Shown: one piece after another, positions 38,601-50,700 of the stretch
Position numbering within the stretch: position 1 is the stretch's first letter
How the letters are laid out: the number at the start of each line of letters is the position of its first letter
Source of the DNA: Dicaeum eximium
Taxonomy: Eukaryota; Chordata; Aves; Passeriformes; Dicaeidae
Direction of reading: 5' to 3'
DNA length: 64,000 nt
Assembly: GCA_013396995.1 (NCBI GenBank)
Contig: VWZP01004518.1
Span: forward strand, 205,835-269,834
The notes under the pieces: generated by a model
What the model was told of the DNA's origin: nothing
What the model saw: only the letters and a program-made list of their open reading frames with translations
The model's database searches: none
Translations under genes and position numbers: made by a program

Positions 38601-38924
38601 AGTGAGCAGAGTGTGGGAGTGAGTATCACATCCATTACTGACAGCCATGAGAAGAGTGTGGGTGCTTTTTCTTCATTACAAATGTCCTGTGATCTTGGGA
38701 AAGAAGGAGGAATGCACTAGAGCTGGAGATGTCTGTTAGTCTTGTTGAGACACTTGTGCAGCATCTCTCTGCACTGAGCTTTTTGCTTTGACTCTTTGAT
38801 AGGGTGGTGCTTTAAGTCTCAATTTAGCCCTGGCCAGATGGGTGTAATGGTCATTCTTCTATGAGTTGAGGGTTTTTTTCTTCTTGATTTTTGCAGTTGA
38901 CTGGATGAGTTCCTTCTTGGGGGT
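35651..38924. other. Unique noncoding sequence, possible conserved elements
   Basis: No gene is recognised. The part at about 36940-37240 holds a full CRE palindrome (36970-36979) and several TAATTA / AATTGC homeobox-like motifs in otherwise unremarkable AT-rich DNA. This composition is typical of vertebrate conserved noncoding elements, but I cannot test conservation here. Confidence 0.55.
36970..36979. promoter_or_regulatory. CRE palindrome ATGACGTCAT
   Basis: A perfect 10-bp palindrome containing the full cAMP-response element core TGACGTCA (CREB/ATF and bZIP binding site). CpG-containing sites decay quickly in vertebrate noncoding DNA, so an intact one in AT-rich sequence is mildly notable. 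A single 8-mer can occur by chance; functional use is inference. Confidence 0.35.
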
Positions 38925-39270
38925 TGAGAGGATATTTTTCTAATATCCAGTCTAAACCTTCCCTGGTGCAACTTGAAGCCATTTCTTCTTCTCTTATCCT
39001 TTGGTACCTGGGAAAAGAGGCCAACCTCCACCTCACTACAACTTTGTTTCAGGTAGTTGTAGAGAGTGACAAGGTCCCCTCTAAGCCTCCTTTTCTCCAG
39101 GCTACACAAAGCTATATCCCATAGCTGTTCCTCAAAAGACTTGTCCTCCTGACCCTTTCCCAGCTCTATTGCCCATTTCTGGACACACTACCAACAGCTC
39201 AATGTCCTTTTTTTGTAGTAAGGGACCAAAGCACACTATTTGAGGTGTGGCAGTGATGATCTCAGTCAAG
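38925..39270 (-). mobile_element. CR1 LINE fragment, minus orientation
   Basis: The plus strand reads as the reverse complement of CR1 3'-proximal sequence. Ordered blocks are 'ctaatatccagtctaaacct', 'ggtgcaacttgaagcc', 'aggtagttgtagagagtgac', 'ctccttttctccaggcta', 'cccatttctggacacac' and 'gctcaatgtccttt'. It lies upstream of the extreme CR1 3' end, and the terminal ATTCTGTG motif is absent. No ORF survives. The open frame read from the minus strand here is element sequence, not a gene. Exact limits are uncertain by tens of bases. Confidence 0.85.
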
Positions 39271-41000
39271 GGATACTGTTGTGGAAATACTAATTTGGTG
39301 GTTTCAGCCCTTGAGGAGGATCTTCATTCCTCATATAACTTGTTCAACATTACCAGGCTGCAGAGATGCTAAAGTCATTTTGAGAGCAGGCCAGGGGTGG
39401 AGTGCTTGCTGATAACCCCATGGTAGCAAACCCTTGTCCAAAGCTTGGTGAGCATTCAGGAATCTGCAAAGGAAGAAAAGAATGAATGGGTCCTGGGCTA
39501 TGTTAAATTCAGTGAGCAGAGCCTGTGTGTTTTTCTGAGAGGCTGAAAGCCTGGATTCATGCATTATCTGGTAAGTGGAGCTGGATTATCAGCTGCACTC
39601 TTGGGTATTCTGTCTGACCATGCCCTTATCTCTCGAGTGCTACCGGTTGCAGGGCAAGTGCCTTTTTTCTCTGCTTTATGCAGCAGCTTCTCACATGTCT
39701 GAAGGGAAAGCTTTCTCCTTTCACTGCCATCACTTCAGCAGGCCAAGGTCAGCACCTTGTAGGGGGAGCAGAGTGTGGGTGCTGAGCTTTGCTCCATGCA
39801 GACAGAAAGAGGCAGCAAAGGGGGAGCTTGTCTCTACAGGCTGGCATTAAAACATTCCAAGAGGGGTTTTTTTTCCTCAGGTTAAAGCAAATAATTGCAA
39901 AGAAGACAAAAAGCAACTTCAGCTGGAGAAGCTGATTAAATGGAATTTGGGGTTTGCTGTGTGGGTCTGGGATGAAAAGGAGTAAACTGACCCACGTGCA
40001 GGTGAGGCAAGGCAGCCTGGAATGACTGCATTCCAGCAAAACAGAACAAGGATGGCTCTCCACCATGGAAGTGCAAATCTAGTGGCAAATCCATGAGTGG
40101 TGTGATTTTCCTTTGGGCTCTTTTGTTGAGAGGAAAGGACTGACATGGCCAGCACCGATTTCCCAGCCCTACTGTGAATGCTGTGGTGATCAATACCTCT
40201 GCTTGTCTGGTGTTCTGGTGGGACTATTTGAGTTACAAACTCCAACTGGAGCTGTAAACCCTAAATGGAATAACCTGTGTCACCTCTAGCTGTTGTGTAC
40301 AGGAGGTGAAACCATGCAGAAAGGGGGTTTCCTGCAGCCTGAGCCTGAGCCTGAAGTCAGAACACACAAGGACACAGCACAGGGAGATGCTCTGATGTGT
40401 AAAAAGTGAAGGCAGGAGCAGTCTGGATGATTTTTATGTATATGAGGATCTGCATTTGTCCTGGAAAAAGTGAGGGAATTGACTTAGAGGAGTATAGGGG
40501 GTTGTAATAGGTAGTGAATATATTTTGGTAATTGAGCAACAACCACAGACTGAGAAAGCTTGGTGAAGTGAAATGAAAGAGTGTATGCCTAACTCTTGGG
40601 TAAAAGTTGATAGCATAGGCTGTATCTTCGGGGGACAAATTTCCTTTATCATCAGTCTGATTTATACACTTCATCAGATATGGATGTTTTTTCAAGAAAG
40701 GAATCTGAGCCAATCAAATCATTCAGGTTTTTGATAAAACTGATTTCTGAGTGGTGCTCTGGGGTGAATTTTATCGAAATAACCTTTGGACTTTTTAGAA
40801 AATCCTTTCAAGAGGCTGAAAGACATCTAAATCTTATTTTCAACTGTATGCATAGCAATTGGCCTTGGGCTACACATAATAGGTTCAACAGTTTCTAGGG
40901 CCTATAATTTTGATGAATGGGAATAATTGCTTATTCTTAGGCCCAAGAATGCAAATTTTTAACACTTACAGAATAAACTGCATTTCTGAGGCTTCCATGG
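39271..41000. other. Unique noncoding sequence, no gene seen
   Basis: Nothing recognisable beyond a short (CCTGAG)3 repeat near 40337-40355. Several overlapping open frames of 70-118 codons on both strands reflect moderately GC-rich composition and do not resemble proteins. Confidence 0.6.
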
Positions 41001-41190
41001 TACAGAATCAGAATATCCTGAGCTGGAAGGGGCTCACAAGGATCATTGGCTCCAACTCCTGGCCCTGCACAGGATGGCCCCAAAAATCAGACCATGTATC
41101 TGAGAGTGTTGTTCAAGCTCTTCTGGAACTCTTGGTGCTGTGACCACTGCCCTTTTGAGTGCACAGCCACCCTCTGGGTGAAGGTGCTGT
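41001..41190 (-). mobile_element. CR1 LINE 3'-end fragment, minus orientation
   Basis: Read on the plus strand it begins TACAGAATCAGAATATC (complement of the CR1 terminal motif), then 'gagctggaaggggctcac', 'ctcctggccctgcacaggat', 'gctcttctggaactct', 'gtgaccactgccc' and 'accctctgggtgaagg'. These blocks are the reverse complement of those in the copy at 5498-5710, so both are from one CR1 subfamily. It is 5'-truncated (at the high-coordinate end) and has no coding content. Confidence 0.85.
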
Positions 41191-42714
41191 GCTCTCCCTT
41201 TTCCACAGCAGTGTCAGAACTGAAAATGGGAATCAGAACTGCAGCAGCCCTGTGTGAGTTCACGTGGAAAATTCTCCAGTAGGTCCAATGGGGCAAAGTG
41301 TAGCTCTTTAGGCAGTCTCTGACCAGTGATAAATAGAGCAGCTACTCTGGCTTCCAGTAGCAAAGTGTCTTTATTTAATTTTAACATCTGGGGGGGAAAA
41401 GTCTGAGAGGAGATGATTTTATTTAGGCATATATCCTACTTGAAGCTTATTCTCCTTACATAAGCTTATGCAGGTACTCTCCCCAGTAGAAGTGACAGTT
41501 CATGTGTGTAGGAGATGAAAGACAAGAATTTCCTCTTTCCTCTGGGTTTTTTAGCTTTGTACTTGCTCAGGAGTCCTTTCCAGTTGCAGCTTCCCTGGAG
41601 TGTGCCATCCAAAGCCATTTTGTGCATACCTGGAGGTTTTTCAAACACTTTCTAGAAGTACCCTGCTGCCTCAGTGCCTCGTGTCAGACAGCTGGGGAAT
41701 CCTGGCTGTTTTTCATTGGCACTGGAGTTGGCAGTGCTACGGGCAGGGCAGCTGGGGAGCCCCCAGAGCTCGGGGGATGCTCCTTGCTCTGCTCTTGGAA
41801 AGGATGGACTCAAGTGGTTGAGCCTTTTTGGACAAAAGATTTTTCAAGTGCATTTCCTTTGGCACACTGAATTGTCTTTGTAATACAGAGGAAGAAGAAA
41901 CTAGGTCTGAACAGGTGCAAGAGAGAAGTGTGAAAAAGAAGTTGGAAAAGAAATAGAAATATTGCTGTGCTAAAGCTCAGGAAATGTGCCATGCTGTGCC
42001 TTTCTGTTGAGAAGACAGTAAGTTTTCCATGGAACTTAGAGGTGAAATACAGCAATATTGCCTTGGCCATGCTTTTATCACATAGCCCCAAAAATGAAAG
42101 GAGAGGTGTTTAAGGCTTTTAGGACATAATAAATTTTAAACACATTTTGCATCTTGTGGACATTGACTGCATGTATAAAGGCTTCTTACATCTTCAGGCT
42201 GAATGATGAAATTATTTTAACCTTTATATTAAATTTGGTAAGATGTGTGATCTTGTAACTGTGAACTGAAATATGACAGGCTTTCTGCTGAAGCAGAAAA
42301 TTTGCAGTTTATATATTCCCTCTCAACAATCCTCTAGGTGATGCCCTCCCATTTCCAATTCTTAAACTAATATAAACAAGATAGTGTGCCCCTCCCTTCC
42401 TCTCCCCCCAGTCTCTCATTGTTCTGGGAGACAGGATTTAACACTGTAAGACCAGGGAGCAGCCATACACTGGTCACCAAAGAAAACCTTTATTTCTTGA
42501 AAGCAATAGTACTAATGCACTTCAGGTGCAATCAGTCCAGTGTGTTGGGTATTTATTATGGGAGCTGGCTATCAAGGATAAAACCCAAAGATTCTTTATG
42601 TCATCCCTCCCATGATGATAAAGACCCCTATTTTTAAAAGATGTTTATGCAGAATTACCATTTTATTGTCTGAAATTTTAAGACCTTAATTTAATTTCAT
42701 TCATTTCCTTAGGG

Positions 42715-42755
42715 TGGTTTGGTTTTTTGTTTTTTGGGGTTTTTTTTTTTGTGAG
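42715..42755 (+). repeat. G/T-rich low-complexity tract
   Basis: Plus-strand T runs with interspersed GG and GGGG, ending in a T-rich run. Same character and strand as the other G/T tracts. Confidence 0.65.
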
Positions 42756-44724
42756 TGACCCTTTTCTGTTCAGGAGAGATGGATTTTTGTCTGGATAGCT
42801 ATTGATTTATTTGGGCCAGAAGCTGTATGGGACTGTTAGCATTATTAAACACAAAAACTGAAATTGCTGTGATAATGGACTCATGTGCCTATCTGGTCTT
42901 CAACTGGCTCTGTAGGAGACTTTTAAATATATAATCTAATTTTCTCAAGCATTCATAACAATCTATTTACACATAATTTAGAGGTCTGTCAGATCTCCAG
43001 AATTACCCTGTTAAATTGTTGGAGCTAACTTTTAATGCAGGTTGTAATTAGTTTCTTGTTCCAGCAGGGAATTAAAATCAAGCTGTTAGCCTGTACATCT
43101 TCACTGAAGAACAGAAAGCTGTGGCTAATTATTCTGATGGTGTGGGACTGCTGGCTGGCTTACAGTGCAGGAAGGGAATTATTTGAAATATAATCTCTTC
43201 GGAGCAAAGCTGTGTATTGCATCCATGCTGAGGACTTAAAGGTGGATGATGATGGCTTTCTGGTTTGAAATGGTTTGCTAATTGTTTTTTTAGGTCATAG
43301 ATACTGCACTGGTTTCTATGCAGCAATTGAAAATCAGGGGGCAGGGAATGGGAGGGGAGAAGAACTGGAAAACCTGCTTTGCATGTGTAGTGAGAGGGAT
43401 ACCAGAAAAGAAGCCATGGATGAGTATAAGCAATATTACCTGGGACAGACTTGACCCAGTAAGTGATTTTAACAGAAGATTAATATTTAAGTGGTCAGTT
43501 GGCTTAAGAAAAGCAAGCAGGGAATAGGACTACATCCTTGTATAACCATTATATACTTGCTCTGAAATCCTTTGCATATGAGGAGGGTCTTTACCCAAAA
43601 TCTTTATGTGACAGTTGAAAAAGAATAGACTGTAGGATTTGTGATGATGAATGCCAGGTCTGTTTAACCGTGGTGCATGAGGGGACACACAAGCTGTTAA
43701 AGTGGCCTTTGTTTCAGGAGGTGAAGAGCACAAATAGAAGAGACACTTTCCAAATTTGACTCCAGCCAATAGGAAGCAACAGCTTGAGTATATCCAGGTG
43801 GGAAAGCAACATGAGTGACAGGAAATGACAGCAAAGTAAAACTGTCAGCTTTTGTCTGTGTATGTGCATATACCCAACCCATGGGAACTGAGTCTAGGAG
43901 CTAAGGAAAAATGAGGAAATGTCCTAGAAGCACCCATGGACAAACCAGGAGAGGCTAAGCTGAAAACTGAGAGGTGACTGGCAAGATACACACGAAATCA
44001 AAGGGAGTCATCATATGTAAGTACTCAGAGGAAGATAAAAGAGTCCATCCACTTCTTCATGGGGTGAGAGACCAACATTTTTTAAATGTACTCATGGCTG
44101 TTGAGCAGCTGTCTTTATGGAAAAGGTCAGTAGTGTGGAACTGCAATTATTGTGCCCACAGATGGCAGCATTATATGGGGCAGGTTAGAGGATATTCACA
44201 CATTTTAGGGTAATCTTGACTTGATGAATTCCAGGTTAGGACATGTAAAGAGTTGGTGGCTAACATCTTGGAGCTCCCATATATGACAGCACATGAGGGG
44301 CAGACCTATAGATTACTGTCCAAACTGATTTTTGAAGAATGGGGGGTAGGTAGGGGGAGAGGAAATTTCAAATGTTCAGTTCTCAGAAAAACACTGAAGC
44401 AAGGTAGCCAGAATATGTTTAAGTACCTGGAAAAACAAAAGAAAAAAAACTACTGCTGATTTTGTGGTTTAGTAATTTCACTATCAAGCTGAATGGTGGA
44501 CCTCAGGGAATGTTCATTAAATACAGAAAACCTGAGGAGCTAAGAGAGACTGTCATTATCTTGCAGAACAGGTTTAAATTGCAAAATTTATCTGGGCAAG
44601 TTGCAGTTTCAGTGTGGGAAATGAACTGCACGTCAGTTTGATAAATGCAGATTAGTGTAGCTAGGCAATCCTAGGGAAGATGGAAAACAACCTACTTGGA
44701 GCAGCTATTTAGGAAAAGATCTGG

Positions 44725-44770
44725 TTTTTTTTGTTTGTTTGTTTGTTTTTTGGTTTTTTTTTTTTTTTTG
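44725..44770 (+). repeat. (TTTG)n and poly-T tract
   Basis: Three to four TTTG units flanked by T8 and a T-run of about 17. Simple sequence, possibly a decayed retroposon A-tail on the opposite strand, but no element body is visible beside it. Confidence 0.7.
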
Positions 44771-46850
44771 TGGATCACAGCCCACACTTAGAAAAATAAC
44801 ATTATATGGACGTGAAAAAAAGTTAGTGCTATAATGTATACCTACACTACACTATTGTATCAGCAAGACAAATCACATAACCTTTCTACTTTGCTCTGAA
44901 ATTGCAAAGCTCTTTGGCTTCAGATTGGGCTCTTTCTAATTTTGTTCCCCACAGTCCAGGAAGGAAAGATATGAACCCAAGTCCAGAGGAGAGTTCTTAA
45001 AATGACTGGAGATAAAGAAAACATGACCTCTGAAGAAAGGGACAGAATCTGAGCTGAGGCAAAAATCTGGAGGAGTAACAGGACTCTTTAAAAGGCTCTC
45101 CCAAGGAGGAAGCAATCATCTGTTGAGTGAATTAGTGGAGAACAGGATCACTGGCACTGGGAGCAGTGCTGTCCAACAAGGATGGCTGGGTGTCTGTCAG
45201 GAATGTCACCACCAGAAGTGATCCTGACTGAGGGCATAAATGGACCTTAAGTTTCCCTAGAAAAGCATATAGGGCAGGGAAGAGTGGTTGAGAGAAGAAG
45301 GGTGGCAGTCTTGTGCTTGAAATGATCCTGCTGCTTTCCACTTCTAGATTTAGTGGCAATTTGGAGCTTCTTTTGGTCTCTTTCAATAATTATGCACACA
45401 GACAATGTTTTGATGACCAAAGTCTGAAATTCTTTATACTGGGGTTTGATTCTCCAGATCAAAGTTAACTTGAGAAGGATACAGTCATAGATACACATGC
45501 AACTCATCAAATTCCTAAATCTACTTTATTTTGTCTTTCTTTTTGATCACACCAATGCAAATGATTTCTAGTCTTACTCTTTTGAAATTTGCTTTAGGGT
45601 GAAGTTTGCTGTAACAGTTGTGTTAAGAAGTGTAGAAATGAACCTTTTTATTTTAGTTAGAACTTGATGGAAGAAGTAGGATCCACTCTCTGCAGAAATT
45701 GGAAAGAGGGATTCCATCCTTTCAAAAAACCCCAAAACAATCAGGTTCACTTTTAGGAGCAGCTGTTTGACTGCAAGAAACAAAGGGATAAAAATACTGA
45801 AGGAATACTGGGAGATGAGAATATAACTAGTATTTTTGATTTAAAATTCTGAAACACTAGTCCCTCCCAAGCTTTCACTGGATCCTTATTTCTTTCTAAC
45901 TCTTTCTGTTTTTTTTCCTACACCTCATTTACTGCTTTACTTCTGTCACATTCACCATTGACTGTAAATGCATTTCTCTTTAGCTGGACATCTGAAACTG
46001 CAAATGCAAGAGTGAGTAATTTCTCTGAGACTAGAAGCCATAAGTTTGTGTGTAAAATAATAGGTATTTTAGCTATTATTTTATCTTTCTATTATCTATA
46101 TTTATCTATTATTTTATAGACAAATGTCAAGGTGTGCTATGATTTTAAATTCCCTGTAGAAAGCAATCTTTACTAGCTGGCTACAATATGTGTTGATTTT
46201 TAGGCTTTAATTTAGAATTGCTCAGGAAACATCATCACAGTTTGACTTGCTGTATTCCTCATTTGGAATGGTGTTGGGGGTTTCACTGGTTTTAGCATCA
46301 GATGTAAGTTTTTAAATGACATAAATATGTGATTTTTCTTTGAGTGTCTTCTTGATCCTTGTTATTAAGAAAAGTGCCACAGGACACTGAAACATAAGGT
46401 TGTCCTCTGTTGCTTTCCTTTACAGCTCAGTAGAGCAAGCAGATTTCCTGCACTTTTCTGCAATTTTTAGGGCTCACAAGTCAAAATGGTTGGTGCTGCA
46501 TTCACTATCACATTTGGTGTACACAGAGAGACTAGAAAAAAATGGCTCTTAGCCTTGAAATCCAGGATATAATAAATTGGTCAGAGCACAGGATGACCAG
46601 GGCTCCGCTACAAGTTGTGTACCACCAATATATAAACCAGTGTCCAGCTTCCTACCAGTTTAGCATCTGATAAAGCTATTTTTCTCACGTGGGTGTCACA
46701 ATGGGTGGATTAACGAGGCACTCCTGTGTACTCACATTATCACCAACTATTTTGTGTCCTTATCAGTGGAAAGGGGAACAATAACATTCCTTAACATTTT
46801 CAGCATGAAAGTTAGAAGGCCTTTTGTAAGTGTTCCTTAGGAGGTCTGCC

Positions 46851-47311
46851 TGATGCCTCAGGTTTTAGCTTTTATATTTTTCAGATTCTGTGCTGCTTTA
46901 GTGTGTGGGTCTGGGCTTCATATTAGGGGATGGTGAGCTCTCTGCACAGAGTAGGGAGACAAAACAATTCCTTCTCCACCTGGGGACCAAGGACAAATGA
47001 TCCAAATCTCAGGCCCAAGAGCACAAACAACGTGGACTGAAGAGAGAAAAACAAGAAGGATGGGACTTGATAACCTAAAGCTGGAATTGGACAATTAACT
47101 CCAAGATGCAAATGCAGCAGAACTGATAAAAGTGACAGAGCCCGTGCCCGGTGTCCATTTTGTGCCCATTTTGGTTCATCTTGGGTGCAGCCCTGGCTGG
47201 GCTCTTGTGCTGCCCAAGGTGGATCCATGGAGGAAATCCTTTTAATAAATCCCTAATTTATTCTTTAACTCTGTCTAGTCTCTGCTCTAGGTCAGCCTTC
47301 TCAAGGCATCA
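46851..47311 (+). mobile_element. Solo endogenous-retrovirus LTR, copy 1
   Basis: 461 bp bounded by perfect 8-bp terminal inverted repeats, TGATGCCT at the start and AGGCATCA at the end (canonical TG...CA). It is flanked by a 4-bp target-site duplication, TGCC, at 46847-46850 and 47312-47315. An AATAAA polyadenylation signal at 47244-47249 followed by a pyrimidine-rich U5-like segment ('ctctgtctagtctctgctct') gives plus orientation. A second copy at 58087-58542 matches it end to end with about 34 substitutions and two small gaps by my alignment, roughly 92-93% identity. No primer-binding site or gag/pol sequence follows, so it is a solo LTR. The 4-bp duplication is typical of class I (gammaretrovirus-like) elements; that assignment is inference. 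Short open frames within it are not genes. Confidence 0.9.
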
Positions 47312-47315
47312 TGCC

Positions 47316-47760
47316 CATCACCAGAGAGCGGCGCGGAGCTGCTTGCAATGAGACCGGGGAAGCAGGAACAACTTTGTTGAAAATGTTTTCATCACTTTGT
47401 GTCCTGAGCCCTTTGGGCAGACAGCGTTTTGGGGAAGTATTGTGTGTCCCAGCCCTCAGCTGAGGCCAGGGCTCGCAGTTCCTGCCAGCAGGAGCACGGT
47501 GATGGCTCTCAGTGATCTGGACACCTTTCTGTCCTGAGCAGTGCAGGGCTGGCAGAGAGTGCTGGCTCTGGATGGGCTGGTGTGTCTAGACAGGGAAGTG
47601 CCGCACAGGAATCCAGCTGCGCTCTTGGAAGCAGCTGGACTGTGCCCCAGGCAGCCACTAATTAGCCTGGACACTGCAGCACACTGACGTGGCAGGGCAG
47701 CTCCCCACACCTGAGCTGGCCCCAGAGCCCTGCCTGCTGCCGTCATTCCGTGGGGTAGAC
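47316..47760. other. GC-rich block beside the LTR, unassigned
   Basis: About 450 bp clearly richer in G, C and CpG than its surroundings, beginning immediately after the target-site duplication of the LTR. A 96-codon minus-strand open frame (47456-47746) spans it but has no recognisable protein features. It could be an old unidentified repeat, a regulatory element or simply a GC-rich patch. Confidence 0.4.
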
Positions 47761-50700
47761 TCCCCTGGCTTGTTTTGCAGAGGCTGCCAAACAGTTATCA
47801 GGCAGATAATGGTTTTGGCTGCTATTGGCCTAGGTTAGATTCCACCTGATCCATGGGAGCTGACAATTCCATATCTCGATTACAGAGATTTTGCATTCTT
47901 TTGTGTACAGTGTAATAGTTAGTATAGATTGATTTGATTACCAATACAGTGTCTGAGCCTTTTATTAAAAGTGATAAACCTTTTGAGACTTGTAGGATTT
48001 AATGTTCTTGACTGGCAGTCTTTCAGGGTAACTGCTTCTTCTGCATTTGTAATAACTGGCAGATCTCCTTATTAAATCCAGTAAGAGCAAAAGCATATTT
48101 CCATTGAAATGAATACCTCAGAAATGAATTCTGTTTTAGTGGGAAATTTTCCAGTCTGTCTGTGCTTTTATTTTGCTCTCCATGTGAGTCCTTTCATATA
48201 TTTTACTGTATTTGCACTTACTTGCAGTGCCGTGTAACAGAGCCATATATAGGTATGAGGGCTTTTCTGCTCCTAAACCTCTGCTAGTCTGTGTGTGCTT
48301 GTCCATGAATGTGTCATAGACAGAGCCCTCCAATCATCTGGGATCAGTGTACACTAAGATCAGTAAAATCCTGGGAGTGTTCTATTTAAACCTTTCTTTA
48401 TTTTCTTTTGATGTAATACAACTTATTCATCCAACACATCTTTGATACTCCAGTTTGTTTACACCACAGGCCAGTATTAAAATGTCACCCGCTCAGATAA
48501 AAAAAAAAAAAGTTACTAATTTTGTAACTTTTCTTTTTCCTTTGTAGGCTAGACCTCTAGAAAATGTTTATTTCATTTAGAAGATTTGCTGTACTTGTGG
48601 ACATGTCAGTACTGGAAGTCAATGAGTCCTTTTTGCTGCCTGTCAGATACATCTGTCTGTCACTGCATATTAAATGTCTACAGCAGGTTGTTTAGTTATG
48701 GGACAACTGTTTGCCTGCTGAATCTCTCTGCAGAGACAGAGATAAAATAGAGATAAAATGTGGGTCTGTTGGGATCTAGACTCACAGTAGAATAAAGTTC
48801 TGGATGGCCATATCAGTGGTGGTCTCTGTGCTTTGCTGGAAGTAGGAAGTATCCTATATTGCTCTTGTTGTTTCCTTCTGGGTGTTGGGATGCTTGTGAT
48901 TAAAAATAAAACAAACCCTGTGTCAAAACAGCGCATGTACCATTGTGGTGCAGTGAATTGCCTTTATAAACTGCAGTGGGGTCACAAAAATGGCTGTAAT
49001 AAATTTTGAGATTCTTCATATAGCCTCATATAGGTTTCAATGAATGATTTCAGCTATACCAGTTTACAGTTGCCACCTTCAATTGTTCCTCATTTTTCCC
49101 TCCACTGAGATTCAAAAGTGTCTGAGAGCTCCCATTTCATTTTGGTACAAAGAAAACCAGATTAATTTAAGCCACTTTCTTAACATGGATTTGACATTAA
49201 ACTAAAATAAACTGCATTTGTCTTTCCTGTGCCTTGAGGCATGAGAAAAATGGCTTGTATCTGCCTGCAAAAGATCATTTGAACTTTTTATGGTCTTCTA
49301 GTTGATGACTGGCCAATGATTTTATTGACTGTTAAATGGTCTGTATCTCACTGAGGCTTGGAAAATAGTCCCAACCAAGAAAGCCATGGATAGTCACTTG
49401 ACTCAAGTCTGTAAGGGAGAGCTCCAGACAGATATGTTTTTCCTTTTTGTTGGTAGGTGGGATTTGAAACATGCCTTGCTCATAGCTGGTATCAGGTAAT
49501 GTGACAGCAAAAGACTGGATGAAATGCAGCTGGAATAGATTTTGTCAGTAGGAAATGCCTAGAAAAGCAATGTGACAAATGCAAAGGAAATTTCACCTGT
49601 GTTGTATCTTCATCAAATCTGTGTGTAACGCTGTATGGAAAAAGACAACAGTAATAGGCTGTGACCTGAAGCCTTTGCCATAAAAACCTCCAAAACAACA
49701 ACAATCCAACCTTTCTCTTGCTATAAGGTGATCATTTTTCTGTTGTCAGGCTGAGATATATTCTGTATAATTATCAGAGGGGAAAAGGATAACCATCTCC
49801 TGAACCCCTTTCAATTGTGTTTCCCCCTTTACCACCTTTCTAAGGGAAGACTTAGTTAAATATTCTTGGCAGAACCCCAAAGGATTTTTGGCATGCTGGG
49901 GGAAAGACTTAAACAGGTAGGATAATGCTTTATGTCCTTGCTGTAAGAGAGGCTTTTTTGGGGGAGATGCAGAAGTCTCAGACACGTTTTCTGGGTAGCA
50001 CAGACACTTGCCTGGGTGCCCCTAAAGCAGCGTGGCTGAGCTCTCAGAGGAAACACCTGGCAGCACAAATGTATTCCAGTTTGCTGTGCCAGCTCTGCAT
50101 GCCCTGGAAGCTGGGAAGGTAGATGGAGCTGTGGTGCCGGCAGATTGAACACTTGCCTTCTTTCTTTAGTGTAATTACATTTGCTTTTCAAATTAAAGTA
50201 TTTCCTCCTGATTCGTGGTATGACAGGTCCAAAACTGTGATTGAGTGCAGACTTGAGGGCTGCATGCTGGGAACCAGCTGCTTGGTTTGACCAGTATTTG
50301 TCTGGTTTTCTTGTTTTGTTGCATACTCGGAATCAGGGAAAATGAGATTTATTTTGCAGCGCTGGTTATCTTTTGCTTTGTAGCACCTGGAAACTCTTTG
50401 ATTTCAGAGGATAGATTTTCACAGGACTGTGGCCTTGGGCCAATATCCCTTAAACAGCTGTCAGCCTTACAGCTACATATTCTTCCATGCAAAGTGTTTT
50501 TAGTTGTGTAGGTGGCATTTTTAAGGTAGACACTGACACCTTGTTTGGTTTTTTCTAGAAAATTCATTCTTTGACAGTTGCCTCAAGTACGGCATCAGTC
50601 GATTCCGGAGCACTCAATACTCAGCAGAAGAACTTGTCACAGCAAGGGTTAACACCAGAAAGTTAAACACCAGAATAGTGTAACACGTAAGGCTGTGGCA

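Larger units (their letters stand above)
41191..46850. other. Unique noncoding sequence, no gene seen
   Basis: 5.7 kb with no recognised gene. T-rich or G/T-rich tracts lie at 42715-42755 and 44725-44770, and an AT-rich TATC/TATT stretch at about 46060-46120. The block at 42940-43140 has TAATTA-type motifs and could be a conserved element, untested. Confidence 0.6.

Noticed and set aside
38819..39109. Minus-strand open frame of 96 codons as a small basic protein
   Set aside because: It lies largely in the CR1 fragment at 38925-39270, in the 3'-proximal part of the element and not in an intact ORF2.
44725..44770. Poly-T tract as the reversed A-tail of a retrogene
   Set aside because: No retrocopy body or target-site duplication is visible on the side where it should be.
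47151..47351. Short plus-strand open frame shared in part with 58382-58564, a seeming duplicated gene
   Set aside because: The shared amino-acid string is just the 3' half of the LTR read in one frame in both copies. Homology is at DNA level over the whole LTR, including non-open parts.
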